This document shows positions 1 to 8,766 of a stretch of 40,202 nucleotides of DNA, in pieces. Numbering within the stretch: position 1 is the stretch's first letter; every line of letters starts with the position of its first letter. The stretch comes from Ignavibacteria bacterium (lineage in GTDB: Bacteria; Bacteroidota; Ignavibacteria; Kapaibacteriales; UBA4661). The DNA is taken from assembly GCA_947459425.1 (NCBI GenBank), contig CANHDJ010000030.1, positions 1 to 40,202 on the forward strand. The letters are read 5' to 3'. The notes beneath the pieces were generated by a model. The model saw nothing but the letters and a program-made list of their open reading frames with translations, had not been told where the DNA came from and searched no databases. A program made the translations under genes and the position numbers.

Positions 1-177
1 GCTGTGACTGATGCCGACGAGTGCAGCTGCCTCTGGCATGGTCATTGCCAGACCACTTTTGAGCAAGCGCAGTAATTGAAGGCGTTGCCGCTCTTTCGGG
101 TGGCGGGCTTGGCGTTCTAAGGTAAAGAGTGTATCGGCATCTTCGGTGATTGCGACGACATAATCAAGCTGGTTCAT
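1..177 (-). CDS. IS630-type transposase, N-terminal part (runs off the left edge)
   Basis: An open frame on the minus strand starts with ATG at 177 and continues to the edge of the window, giving 59 residues with no stop. It begins MNQLDYVVAITEDADTL and contains an arginine-rich helix (RQARHPKERQRLQLLRLLKSG) followed by a helix-turn-helix pattern (MPEAAALVGIS). This layout, Leu/Arg-rich helix then 'LLKSG..M...A.LVGIS', is typical of the N-terminal DNA-binding domain of IS630/Tc1-mariner-like transposases. The catalytic DDE domain would lie outside the window, so activity cannot be judged. A palindromic element lies just upstream of the start and may be the related insertion-sequence end or a MITE. 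Alternatives are another HTH protein of the same fold. Family assignment is fairly firm at the domain level but less so for the exact IS group. Confidence 0.6.
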   Translation of the reverse strand, partial: MNQLDYVVAITEDADTLFTLERQARHPKERQRLQLLRLLKSGLAMTMPEAAALVGISHS

Positions 178-214
178 GGCTTCTGGCGGTTTTTTATCCT
201 AAAAAAGAGTTCTT

Positions 215-306
215 ATACCAATTTAAGTCGAGCATTGTGCATGATAATTGAGTAAACAAGGCGCTTCAGCCCAATGTTATGCACAATGATTAACTCAATT
301 TGGTAT
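215..306. repeat. 92-bp palindromic element with 28-bp inverted arms (MITE-like or IS end)
   Basis: The arm at 215-242 (begins ATACCAATTTAAGT, ends GCATTGTGCAT) is an imperfect inverted copy of 279-306 (begins ATGCACAATGATTA, ends AATTTGGTAT). 24 of the 28 positions agree by eye, and a 36-bp centre separates the arms. Both tips contain TA, which fits the TA target duplication used by IS630/mariner-type elements. It lies between the start of an IS630-type transposase gene and the 3' end of a restriction-modification gene. It could be a non-autonomous element mobilised by such a transposase, the outer end of the adjacent insertion sequence, or a terminator-like hairpin for the minus-strand gene at 349, though no U-tract is obvious on that strand. 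Confidence 0.6.
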
Positions 307-348
307 TATTTATGCAAAATAGTCATTTTACAATGTAAATGGTATTAC

Positions 349-3120
349 TCATGTCGTTTTCCCCCGTTTCTTCGCCTTACCCGCTAACCGCTCCGCTTCT
401 GCCGTGAGCGGCGCAGTATAGCGTTCATACAACCCAAAAAGCAACGCTATCCGCTCCTGCTCCGTTGCCAGTGCCTTGCCCGTGTGGTAACACCGCTCTA
501 CGGCTCTATCCAAGTCCTGATGAGCCTTTGTGAGCGCGGGCGGCATCGTAAGCGGGTCGTAGAGGTCGGCAAGCGAAGACTGCGGGAAAAGCGCCCGTGC
601 GTCCAACACCGCCTGTGCAGCCCGCTCTACCGCTTGCTTCTGGGCATCGGTTACGGATTCTGCCCAAGGGAAGTTGTTGTAAACGACTGAATTTGAGTAT
701 TGGTAATCACTTTTCAATCGCCCCGTAACAACGCGCATCCAAGCCATGTGCATTGCCGAAGTGAGGATGCCAAAATGATAAAGTGTCGCATTGGGAAGGA
801 TTTTCAATTTATTGCTACAAATAATCTTAGGCGTTAAGAAGCCAATAGGAATGTATGTACGCCGTTCGGAAGTAACTTCTGGAATAACCAAGTATGGGGC
901 ATTTGGCATATTCTCCACATGAAACCGCGTGGGAGTAGCAGCAATTTTGCGGGTAGGCGCACTGATGCTTGCAAGTCGGAATTTTCGCACGGCTTCAACC
1001 CGCTCCAATGCTTTAGGCATTGTTCGCAGCACTTCCGGTGGGCAGTCTCCTAACCATAGCACCCAGCGTTGGTAGTTGTACAAAAACTCGTCTGCGCCAA
1101 TCCAAGGGCGCATAAATGCTGCTGCTGTGGGTTCTTGTCGAATAAACTCCTCTTTCTGTTCATCGGTGAAAAGGTAATTTCCGCCGTCTATCGGTTTATT
1201 GCCGATACCCATTTGCGGTACGTTGCAAAGCGGCGTTGAACGGCTTTGCACGAGGATATTTCCCGCCGCAATCAGATAGGGGCTAATGTTCGGAATAGTT
1301 ACGGCGGTTGGTTCTCCCGATATATCTTGATATTCAAACAACATTTTTTGCGCGGCATCAAATCCCGCAAAGCCAATAACCACACAGTGTACAGCCGCTT
1401 TGCCCGGAGCCTCATTCGTCCATTTGAACGTGCGGTGTGCGAAGTGAATAGACATTTTTCGAGCAAATAATTCTGCCCATAATACCCCAACTTGTTCACC
1501 TTGCGAAATAGAGTTTGTCGAGACGAAAGCCGCTTTAATACTTGTTCCGGCAATATATTCACTTGCTTTGAGATACCAGCCTGTTACAAAATCTAACAGT
1601 CCTGCATTCTTTACATTCTGCGTAATTGCCGCCATGTCGCTGCGTTGAGTTTCGTTCATGTACTTTGCACCCACAAATGGCGGATTCCCAACAATATACG
1701 AACATTCCGACGGCGGCAGCACCTCGCGCCAATCCGTGCGAAGCGCGTTCCCATGCCGAATGTGGGCGGATTCGGTGAGCGGCAAGCGCGTGAAATAGCT
1801 GCCAAATTGCTGGCTGGCACGAAGGTTCATTTGGTGGTCGGCAAGCCACATCGCCACTTCCGCAATGCGCACGGGAAATTCCTCCAGTTCGATGCCGTAG
1901 AACTGCCCGACGTTCACCCACGTCATGGCTGCCACGTCGGTGGTAAGCTGTGCCGTGCCTTTGAGCGCGTCCAATGCCGTGAGTACGTCCAGTTCCAAAG
2001 CGCGAAGTTCGCGGTAGGCGGTCACAAGGAAATTGCCACAGCCGCAAGCGGGGTCGAACACCCGCACGGTTGCTAGTCGGCGGTGAAATTCTTCCAGTTT
2101 TGGGCGTTGTTTTTTGATGCGGTCAAATTCAGCACGGAGGTCGTCCAAAAAAAGCGGTTTGAGTGCTTTCAAAATATTGGTTTCGGAGGTATAATGCGCC
2201 CCCAAAGCTCGGCGCTCTGCGGGATTCATGGCGGCTTGGAACATCGAACCGAAAATAGCGGGCGAAATGCGACTCCAATCCAGCGCACAGCATTCCAAGA
2301 GCGTTTCGCGCATGGTGCGGTCGAATTGCGCGATTTGGATGTAGTCGCGGAACAAGCCGCCATTCACGTATGGAAGCGCTTGAAGCTGCTCATCCAGCGT
2401 TTTCATGCGTTTGTCCGGCGGCGTATTCAGCACTTGAAAAATTTGGGACAAATGCAGCCCTAAATCGCTTCCGTCCTCGCTTGTGCGGTTTTCGATGAAC
2501 TCCAAAAAGGCATTCTTCTCAAAAATAGCGGTGTCCTCGGCGAACATACAGAAAAGCAAGCGCACAAGCAGCATTTCGAGGTCGTGTCCCGCAAAACCGC
2601 AATCCCTGAGGCGGTCGTGCAGTTTGCCCATCCGTGCGGCGGCTTCGATGTTCACGGGGTCTTCGCTGGTAAAACTGCGTTTTTCGTAGCCCGCCAAAAA
2701 GCCGAAATGGTGGACGTTTTGGGGAAATTCGGCAAGATGAAATTCGGTCTCGGACGAGGTTTCCAGGTCGTAGAGGCGCAAACGGGCAAAATCGGAGACG
2801 AGAATATACTTGGGAAATTCGTATTCTTTCAAGCCCGGAAGGTATTCCAGTGCTTGTTCAAACGCTTTATCGAGGTCTTTGCCACGCGATTTATGCTCCA
2901 CCATAATCACGCCTTTCCAGAGCAGATCAATGAAGCCTTGTTTGCCGTCGAGTTTTTTCACGGCTTTTTCAAATTCACCAACGCGCTTGCGAGAAACACC
3001 AAAAACATTGAAAAAATCGTCCCAAAAGGACTTCGCTTCGGCATCTTCGCTGGTTTCGTTCTGCCATTTGTTGGTAAAAGCAAGGGCGCGGTCTTTGATG
3101 TCGTTCCAAGAAAGGGGCAT
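349..3120 (-). CDS. MmeI-like (type IIL/IIG) fused restriction endonuclease-DNA methyltransferase
   Basis: At 923 residues this is close to the length of MmeI (about 919). The N-terminal nuclease region carries the D-X9-E-X-K pattern typical of MmeI-type enzymes: D65, E75 and K77 in DLLWKGVIMVEHK. A helical linker follows (about 155-300). The gamma-class amino-methyltransferase core has LGAHYTSE (306-313, motif X), DPACGCGNF (356-364, AdoMet-binding motif I) and GNPPF (478-482, catalytic motif IV, expected to methylate adenine N6). The target-recognition region would occupy about 600-830, followed by a helical C-terminus. Enzymes of this family cut about 20 bases from an asymmetric site and modify one strand for self-protection. 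No separate specificity or restriction subunit is nearby, consistent with a stand-alone enzyme. No Shine-Dalgarno is visible before the ATG. It sits beside insertion-sequence debris, which suggests acquisition by transfer. All key motifs look intact. Confidence 0.9.
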   Translation of the reverse strand: MPLSWNDIKDRALAFTNKWQNETSEDAEAKSFWDDFFNVFGVSRKRVGEFEKAVKKLDGKQGFIDLLWKGVIMVEHKSRGKDLDKAFEQALEYLPGLKEYEFPKYILVSDFARLRLYDLETSSETEFHLAEFPQNVHHFGFLAGYEKRSFTSEDPVNIEAAARMGKLHDRLRDCGFAGHDLEMLLVRLLFCMFAEDTAIFEKNAFLEFIENRTSEDGSDLGLHLSQIFQVLNTPPDKRMKTLDEQLQALPYVNGGLFRDYIQIAQFDRTMRETLLECCALDWSRISPAIFGSMFQAAMNPAERRALGAHYTSETNILKALKPLFLDDLRAEFDRIKKQRPKLEEFHRRLATVRVFDPACGCGNFLVTAYRELRALELDVLTALDALKGTAQLTTDVAAMTWVNVGQFYGIELEEFPVRIAEVAMWLADHQMNLRASQQFGSYFTRLPLTESAHIRHGNALRTDWREVLPPSECSYIVGNPPFVGAKYMNETQRSDMAAITQNVKNAGLLDFVTGWYLKASEYIAGTSIKAAFVSTNSISQGEQVGVLWAELFARKMSIHFAHRTFKWTNEAPGKAAVHCVVIGFAGFDAAQKMLFEYQDISGEPTAVTIPNISPYLIAAGNILVQSRSTPLCNVPQMGIGNKPIDGGNYLFTDEQKEEFIRQEPTAAAFMRPWIGADEFLYNYQRWVLWLGDCPPEVLRTMPKALERVEAVRKFRLASISAPTRKIAATPTRFHVENMPNAPYLVIPEVTSERRTYIPIGFLTPKIICSNKLKILPNATLYHFGILTSAMHMAWMRVVTGRLKSDYQYSNSVVYNNFPWAESVTDAQKQAVERAAQAVLDARALFPQSSLADLYDPLTMPPALTKAHQDLDRAVERCYHTGKALATEQERIALLFGLYERYTAPLTAEAERLAGKAKKRGKTT

Positions 3121-3300
3121 ATCTCATTCGGAGGAAATGGTGATAGAAGAAATTTCGCACAGACTGTCGGAAAATACAACAAAAAATGCAACAGAAAAAT
3201 TTTTGATTACCCGGATTGTCAGGTTTTAGGCAGATACAAAAATTGTAACTCTTTCAATCATGACTTGTTCTTATATTCTGAAGTCGCGCTTTCTCTAATT

Positions 3301-3428
3301 CCCCTTCACGTTGTGAAGGGGTGTCAGTCCAGCGCAGCGCAGACTGACGGGGTAGCGTCTCTTGAGACGGTGCAGAAACACCCCGTCCTCGCTATCGCTT
3401 GGACACCCCTCTTTGTCCCAAAGAGGGG
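3301..3428. repeat. Array of four stem-loops in the 469-bp intergenic region
   Basis: Within 128 bp there are four short hairpins: 3301-3321 (CCCCTTCAC / GTGAAGGGG), 3323-3348 (GTCAGTC / GACTGAC), 3356-3369 (CGTCTC / GAGACG) and 3406-3428 (CCCCTCTTT / AAAGAGGGG). There is also longer-range complementarity: GGGGTGTC (3318-3325) can pair with GACACCCC (3402-3409), and GACGGGG (3346-3352) with CCCCGTC (3381-3387). This dense design resembles dispersed intergenic repeats of other genomes rather than a simple terminator. It lies between two divergent genes (start at 3120 minus, start at 3590 plus). In the rest of 3121-3589 I see only AT-richer upstream sequence without a clear gene. Confidence 0.6.
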
Positions 3429-3589
3429 AATATTGAGCATTCAAGCGTAATCTCAGTTATATTCACGCTGCGTTACCTGAATGAAAATCATGGACGACAA
3501 TCGTTGTCATTGCTTTTGGCACAGTTCATGCGGCGCTTCTCCACTCAAAAAACAGCAGGGATTTTATCATTTTATTTACCAATTTCGCT

Positions 3590-6500
3590 ATGCGACCACG
3601 ACACATTATTCTAGCGCTCCTCATTGCGCTCGGAATGAGCAACGGCAACATTTACGATGCATTTGCTCAAAGCACTCTGCCGGATATTCGTTTGCCAGAA
3701 ATACGCTTCACTTCTAACCCGACAACGCTTGGCATTGTCAATCGGGAATATCGGTATCAGGCAAGTGCCGTTGGGCGCAGTGCAACTGCCTCCGTCCGCT
3801 ATCGCCTCACAACAGCGCCACGCGGCATGACCGTTGATTCCATGAGCGGTCTTGTGCGCTGGACGACAACAGCAAGCACGACCGTGCCGATTCGCGTTGC
3901 CCTTCGCGCTGCCTTGGCGACCAATGCCAACGTGAACGTTACTCAAACATTTTCCATAACCATTCTGCCCGAAAGCGCCGCGCAACTGAGCGCCCGATTC
4001 GCTACAGAGCCGCCGCCAACGGCTTCGGTGGGCGTTGGCTACGTTTACAACGCTTTTGCGTACTACGGCGTTGACCCGCGTCTTGCCGCACCCGTGCGCG
4101 AGCGCGTCAGCACGATGCGCTACACGCTTATTGGCGCTCCGCAAGGTATGACGATTGATGCTTCCAACGGAACAGTGCGTTGGACTCCGTCAGCAAGCGG
4201 GACGGTACAATTCAGTATTCAAGCGGTCTCTACGACAGTTGCGACTGCCATCACCAGACAAAATGTCTCGGTTCGCGTCAGCGAAGCACGTCCGTTCTTT
4301 CTTAGCAGCCCACCAACGGAAGCGTTTGTCGGGCAGCCCTATTTGTACAATGCGATAGCACTTTTGCCGGGAGTGAGCATTACCGCAGACGGTACACGTC
4401 CGGGTGATGTTTCAATTTTACCAATTCAACAGCGCGTTCCGATGAATTACGTCTTGGTCGAAGCGCCAAGCGGAATGACCGTTGAAAGCACCTCCGGCGT
4501 TGTGCGCTGGTCACCGACAACTCCGACGACCGCCGCAAATATCCGTGTTGTCTTGCGGGCAAACGTTGTGGGCGGCTCGACAACACAAACCGTCACGCAA
4601 GAGTTTCGCCTTCGCGTTAGTACGGCGCAAATGCTGTTTCGCTCTCAGCCGCCACGAGAAGCAAGAATTGGAGCGGCGTACACGTATTCTCCCGTTGTGA
4701 GCTATGGCAATCTGATGTCGTCCACCGGGATTCTGCCGAACCTCACTGGCGGACTGATTGGCATACCAGCCTTTGTTCCGGCCTTTACCTTTAGCCTCGT
4801 TAGTCCGCCGCAGGGTATGACGATTGATGCGACACGCGGCACGGTGCGCTGGATGCCGACTGCGTCGGGTTCATTCACCGTCAGCATTCGTGCGGCTTTG
4901 CTCTCGAATCCAAGTCTCACAACGACACAAACGTATCAAGTGAACATCGCTACTGCGCCGATAACGCTGAATTTCACGAGCAATCCGCCAGCAGTGCGCG
5001 TGGATATTGGGCGAGAGTTCGTGTACCGCGCTCGCGCCGAAGCCTCCCGACCAACGACCGCCACGATAATTTATTCGCTGGGACGCGCTCCGCAAGGCGC
5101 TCGTATTGATTCACTCACCGGAGAAATTCGCTGGACACCAAGCATGGGCGGAGAGTTCACAATGGAAATTTTTGCCCGTCTGCCCAACGGCACACCGCGC
5201 CCTGCGGAAGCACGGCAAGCATTCACGATGTACGCTCAGGCTGTTTCTTGTGGCGTGGTGCGAGGAGTGGTGCGCTATACAGACGGAACAGTAGTGGTTA
5301 ATGGCACGATTAGGGCATTGGTAACGAATGTTACGGCTGCTTCTGTCGGCAATACGCCTTTCTCCTACGCAGCAACGATTCGCAACGGTGTGTATTCGCT
5401 TCCGCTTGGAGCAAATTCGTATATTTTGAGTATTCTTACGGGCGAATCCAATGAAGTCTGGTTTGGCGGCAATGCGGGCAATACCACCGCAACCGTCTCC
5501 ACACCTGACCGAGCGGCGCAAATCACGGTGCGCTGCGGCGATACGGTGAGTGTTTCCGCCATTGTACCACGCCGTCCGGCAGCACGATTTTTTGCTGTGA
5601 GTGGGCGCGTAACCCGTCGTTTAGACGGAACGGCTGTTACCGCAATGATTGAAGCCGTTGGCGATGCCGATCCGCTTTTGGTTAATGGTTCGATTATTCG
5701 CCGTACCGTTCGCACGGACGCGCAAGGAAACTATCGTTTGACGCAGTTGGACAATCGCTATATCTACACCTTCCGCGCTCTGCCTGATGAGCCGCGTCCA
5801 ACGACAGCGACCATCAAACCGCCACAACTGCTTCCACAATATTTCGACAATACGCTGAATCTCGCTGAAGCCCGCCGTTTCAGGCTTTCGGGCGATATTA
5901 CCAATATCAACTTTGCCCTGCAAGACCGCCCAACCTTTGCCAATGCTATCACGGGCAAAGTCCAAAGCACCACAGGCGCAGGAATTGGCGGACGAATTGT
6001 TGCGTTTATGACGGCAACGACCGCCAGTACACCGCAATACGCCTCGTTGGATGTTCGGACGGAAAATGTTGACAGCACAGGCGCATTCACACTGCGGAAT
6101 CTTACGCCGGGCGAATACGTGTTGCAAGCCTTCCCGAATAGTGAACGAGACTTTGCTTCCGGCTATTACGCTGTCGGAACGACCGCGACGACACGCTGGC
6201 GCGAGGCAACTCGCATCACGGTTGGTGCGACAAGCAACGAGCGCGTTACGCTTACGCTTGCCTCACGCCGCACGGGTCTGGCTGTGGCTGCTGCAACGGT
6301 TTCCGGCACAGTAAGTAGTGATGCAGGTTCAAGCGGCGAAAGCGTTGCGGGAGCATCGGTCTTCATGCTCAATGAAGCGGGTGAAGTTGTTGGGCAGACA
6401 TTGACCGACAACCGCGGCAATTTTGATGCGGGAATGGTGGAGTATGGGCAATACACGCTTATCGTTGACAAGCCTGGCTATGCTAATGCAACGGCACAAG

Positions 6501-6844
6501 TTGTTGCAGAGAAGCCCGCAGCAATTGAAAAATCCATCATTCTACAAAAACCGCTTAGTAGTGCGCTTTTGACGAGTGTAACGGAAAATGCTCCGTCAGT
6601 ACAGAATCTTGGCATATCGCCCAATCCCGTAAGCGATATGGCATTTGTTCAACTTCCGGCATTTACTGGTACGGCACGGCTGTCGGTTATCAATATGCGT
6701 GGCGAAGAAGTCTTCAGCGCGGATATTGCTGCGGCAAACACGGTTATGCAAGTTGATATGAATGCTTTTGCCAATGGTGTGTACATCGTGCGCATCGCCG
6801 GAGCGAGTATTCGTGCGCATCAGAGAATGCTGATTGCGCGGTAA
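3590..6844 (+). CDS. Secreted T9SS cargo protein with putative Ig repeats and a C-terminal sorting domain
   Basis: The 1084-residue product starts with a signal peptide (about 1-27, hydrophobic IILALLIALGM, then DAFAQS). Five putative Ig-like He_PIG repeats follow (about 37-550). Each opens with a 'F.S.PP....G..Y.Y' strand pattern and closes with 'P.GMTID..G.VRW.P....G', for example QGMTIDASNGTVRWTPSASG. Several carboxypeptidase-regulatory-like beta-sandwiches come next (VVRGVVRYTDG, VSGRVTRRLDG, ITGKVQS, VSGTVSS; about 553-980). The last 80 residues form a type A T9SS sorting domain (SPNPVSD, then VINMRGEEV, then NAFANGVYIVRI). The protein is therefore expected to cross the outer membrane by type IX secretion and be attached to the surface or released, probably with an adhesive or structural role. 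No enzymatic domain is visible. Gene ends directly before a strong terminator. Confidence 0.85.
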   Translation: MRPRHIILALLIALGMSNGNIYDAFAQSTLPDIRLPEIRFTSNPTTLGIVNREYRYQASAVGRSATASVRYRLTTAPRGMTVDSMSGLVRWTTTASTTVPIRVALRAALATNANVNVTQTFSITILPESAAQLSARFATEPPPTASVGVGYVYNAFAYYGVDPRLAAPVRERVSTMRYTLIGAPQGMTIDASNGTVRWTPSASGTVQFSIQAVSTTVATAITRQNVSVRVSEARPFFLSSPPTEAFVGQPYLYNAIALLPGVSITADGTRPGDVSILPIQQRVPMNYVLVEAPSGMTVESTSGVVRWSPTTPTTAANIRVVLRANVVGGSTTQTVTQEFRLRVSTAQMLFRSQPPREARIGAAYTYSPVVSYGNLMSSTGILPNLTGGLIGIPAFVPAFTFSLVSPPQGMTIDATRGTVRWMPTASGSFTVSIRAALLSNPSLTTTQTYQVNIATAPITLNFTSNPPAVRVDIGREFVYRARAEASRPTTATIIYSLGRAPQGARIDSLTGEIRWTPSMGGEFTMEIFARLPNGTPRPAEARQAFTMYAQAVSCGVVRGVVRYTDGTVVVNGTIRALVTNVTAASVGNTPFSYAATIRNGVYSLPLGANSYILSILTGESNEVWFGGNAGNTTATVSTPDRAAQITVRCGDTVSVSAIVPRRPAARFFAVSGRVTRRLDGTAVTAMIEAVGDADPLLVNGSIIRRTVRTDAQGNYRLTQLDNRYIYTFRALPDEPRPTTATIKPPQLLPQYFDNTLNLAEARRFRLSGDITNINFALQDRPTFANAITGKVQSTTGAGIGGRIVAFMTATTASTPQYASLDVRTENVDSTGAFTLRNLTPGEYVLQAFPNSERDFASGYYAVGTTATTRWREATRITVGATSNERVTLTLASRRTGLAVAAATVSGTVSSDAGSSGESVAGASVFMLNEAGEVVGQTLTDNRGNFDAGMVEYGQYTLIVDKPGYANATAQVVAEKPAAIEKSIILQKPLSSALLTSVTENAPSVQNLGISPNPVSDMAFVQLPAFTGTARLSVINMRGEEVFSADIAAANTVMQVDMNAFANGVYIVRIAGASIRAHQRMLIAR

Positions 6845-6869
6845 GCGATCGCAACAATGAAGAAGATAT

Positions 6870-6903
6870 AAAAAAGGCTTTCCATTCGTGGAAAGCCTTT
6901 TTT
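6870..6903 (+). terminator. Factor-independent terminator after the T9SS cargo gene
   Basis: A 15-bp perfect stem (6870-6884 with 6889-6903) closes on a TTCG tetraloop, with six A at the 5' foot and six T at the 3' foot. It begins 25 bp after the TAA at 6842-6844. The A/T symmetry means it could also act on minus-strand transcripts. Confidence 0.9.
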
Positions 6904-6970
6904 CGTAAATGCCCACTTTTTTTCTCGGTGGTGGCAAAGAAGAAGCCGTAGGGCTTGGGGACGCGGTGAG

Positions 6971-6990
6971 GCGGGAGCGGTCTCCCCCGC
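6971..6990. other. GC-rich hairpin in the 6904-7086 intergenic stretch
   Basis: GCGGGAG (6971-6977) can pair with the C-rich strand CTCCCCCGC (6982-6990) across a CGGT loop, with a bulge. The surrounding 180 bp between two convergent genes shows no coding frame that I recognise. It could be part of a dispersed repeat or a weak terminator for the minus-strand glycosyltransferase, although there is no T-tract. Confidence 0.3.
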
Positions 6991-7086
6991 TTGATGCAGT
7001 TTCTTCGCACTGTCTCTGGTGGCTGAGAGATGTGTGCGGTTGCTGCTCTTTGTGCGAGTATGGAGGCAAAATTTTTGTTGAGGAAT

Positions 7087-7809
7087 TTAGCGCCGAAGAG
7101 CATTCACCGCAATCGTCCAGAGTATCTTGTAGCCCGCTTTTATCGTGCCTTTGAGCGTACCAGTGATTTTCGATTTCCCAACGCGCACCCGGTACGACAC
7201 GGGGATTTCTGTGCAGCGAAGGCGCTGTTGTGCGGCTTTTACCTGCATTTCCACCGTCCAGCCAAAATTGCGGTCTGCCATTTGCAAGGTTTCAAGCGCC
7301 TTCCACGTGATGGCACGAAATGGTCCCAAATCCGTGAAGCGTTCGCCCCAAATCCATGCAATAAGCCGCGTAGAAAGCCAATTCCCAAACCGTGCTTGTG
7401 GCAAGAGTGCGCCGCGTTCCACCATGCCTGCCGCCATGCCCAAACGCCGCGAACCAATAACCAAATCTGCCACACCTTGCTCAATCGGTGCAAGCAATAG
7501 CATCATTTCTTCGGGCGAATCGCTGTAATCGGCATCCACAAACACGGCTATTTCGGGCGCGTACTGCCCGGCTTCCGCCAGACCGCGCAAACACGCTGCT
7601 CCATAGCCACGCTGCGGCTCTTGTACGACGATTGCGCCATGCTCTGCGGCAACAGCAGCCGTGCGGTCGGTCGAACCATTATCGCAGACAATCACCGTTG
7701 CGCCGAGTTGTTTGGGAATATGCTGTAAAACAAGCCCAATCGAATGTTCTTCATTCAAAGCCGGAATAATGACAACAATACGGGATTGCTTGAGTGGCTG
7801 TGTATTCAT
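7087..7809 (-). CDS. Family 2 glycosyltransferase (dolichyl/polyprenyl-phosphate sugar synthase-like)
   Basis: 240 residues, a single GT-A fold domain. Recognisable motifs are PALNEE (16-21, nucleotide-sugar binding), CDNGSTDRT (42-50), the DXD-type metal site FVDADYSDSP (90-99, D92 and D94), GSRRLG, FTDLGPFRAI and a C-terminal RVGKSKITGT. This combination is typical of short GT2 enzymes of the DPM1/DPG-synthase type that move a sugar from a nucleotide donor to polyprenyl phosphate at the inner membrane face. There is no C-terminal GtrA or multi-pass membrane domain, so the product is probably soluble or peripheral. It follows menA in the same direction with a 72-bp gap, so the two may be cotranscribed, although no functional link is obvious. 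Acceptor and donor cannot be read from the sequence. No clear Shine-Dalgarno precedes the ATG. Confidence 0.85.
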   Translation of the reverse strand: MNTQPLKQSRIVVIIPALNEEHSIGLVLQHIPKQLGATVIVCDNGSTDRTAAVAAEHGAIVVQEPQRGYGAACLRGLAEAGQYAPEIAVFVDADYSDSPEEMMLLLAPIEQGVADLVIGSRRLGMAAGMVERGALLPQARFGNWLSTRLIAWIWGERFTDLGPFRAITWKALETLQMADRNFGWTVEMQVKAAQQRLRCTEIPVSYRVRVGKSKITGTLKGTIKAGYKILWTIAVNALRR

Positions 7810-7881
7810 GCGGTATTTGAGTGTTCAGATGAGTGTGTAAGGAACGGATAAGCAGCGAGAGATCACAAAAAGCCCGCCCAA

Positions 7882-8766
7882 TCATATCAATCGTTTTACG
7901 CATATCGCAAACGCTAGAAGCGCTGTGTGAACAACAAGTAATCGCACCGTTTGAATGAGCAAACCATTCAGCGCTCTACCTTCAAGCGCCATCATGCTTC
8001 GGCACGCAATCACGCCAAGGGGCGCAGACGCAAGCGGCAATAAAAGCCACCACTCGCGCCAAATAACCGCATACACCGTCGGTACAAGAAATGCCGCCAC
8101 AACCCAGAAGCAATAGAGCAACCGCGCCTTTTTGCTGCCGATGCGCACGGCGAGCGTGTTTTTCTTGACCAGTGCATCCGTCGGAATATCCCGAATATTA
8201 TTCACCAGCAAAATGTTTGCTGACCAAAACGCCGGAGCAAGGGAGAAAAGCAGCACTGCGGGTGACCACTCATGCGCTTGAACGAAATACGTGCCACAAA
8301 CGGGAATAACACCAAAAAAGACAAACGCACAAATCTCGCCAAGCCCGATGTATGCAAGCGGCACGGGACCGCCAGTGTATGCCCACGCCGTAACGAGCGA
8401 CAGCACCCCGATAGCGAGTATTTGCCAGCCTCCCACCCAGACGAGATATTGCCCAAGAATAAATGCCGTGAGCGCGACCAGCCATGCAGCCCGCTTCACA
8501 TCTTGTTCCGAGAGCAGCCCCGATGCAACCGCACGGGCGGGACCCAAGCGTTCTCCGGTGTCCGCGCCTTTGCGAAAATCGTACAAATCATTGATAAGAT
8601 TACTGGCAATTTGCATCAGCAATGCACAAACAAGCGCCGCCAGTGCTGGCAGAAGCGAAAAAGCGCCGTCGGCAAACGCCAGAGCCGTTCCCAAGATAAC
8701 GGGCGATGCTCCGGCGGGTAATGTTTTGGGTCGAATGGCGAGAAGCCAAGGTTTTATGCTGGTCAT
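7882..8766 (-). CDS. menA: 1,4-dihydroxy-2-naphthoate polyprenyltransferase
   Basis: MenA attaches the polyprenyl tail to 1,4-dihydroxy-2-naphthoate, the membrane step of menaquinone synthesis, in the inner membrane. The 294-residue product is hydrophobic with about eight or nine membrane segments. It has both aspartate-rich prenyl-diphosphate/Mg binding motifs of the UbiA superfamily: NDLYDFRKGADT (59-70) and NNIRDIPTDALVKKNTLA (189-206, D193 and D197). The segment YTGGPVPLAYIGLGE (130-144) is typical of MenA rather than UbiA. Length matches the family (about 290-310). The other men genes are not in the window, which is common because menA is often unlinked. Start ATG at 8766 gives the usual N-terminus (IKPWLLAIRPKTLPA). 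Confidence 0.93.
   Translation of the reverse strand: MTSIKPWLLAIRPKTLPAGASPVILGTALAFADGAFSLLPALAALVCALLMQIASNLINDLYDFRKGADTGERLGPARAVASGLLSEQDVKRAAWLVALTAFILGQYLVWVGGWQILAIGVLSLVTAWAYTGGPVPLAYIGLGEICAFVFFGVIPVCGTYFVQAHEWSPAVLLFSLAPAFWSANILLVNNIRDIPTDALVKKNTLAVRIGSKKARLLYCFWVVAAFLVPTVYAVIWREWWLLLPLASAPLGVIACRSMMALEGRALNGLLIQTVRLLVVHTALLAFAICVKRLI

Noticed and set aside
1559..2076. Long open frames on both strands inside the restriction-methyltransferase gene
   Set aside because: They are alternative-frame shadows of the 923-residue gene, whose motifs are conserved in one frame only.
3301..3428. CRISPR array
   Set aside because: The stems differ from each other and there are no repeated units with regular spacers.
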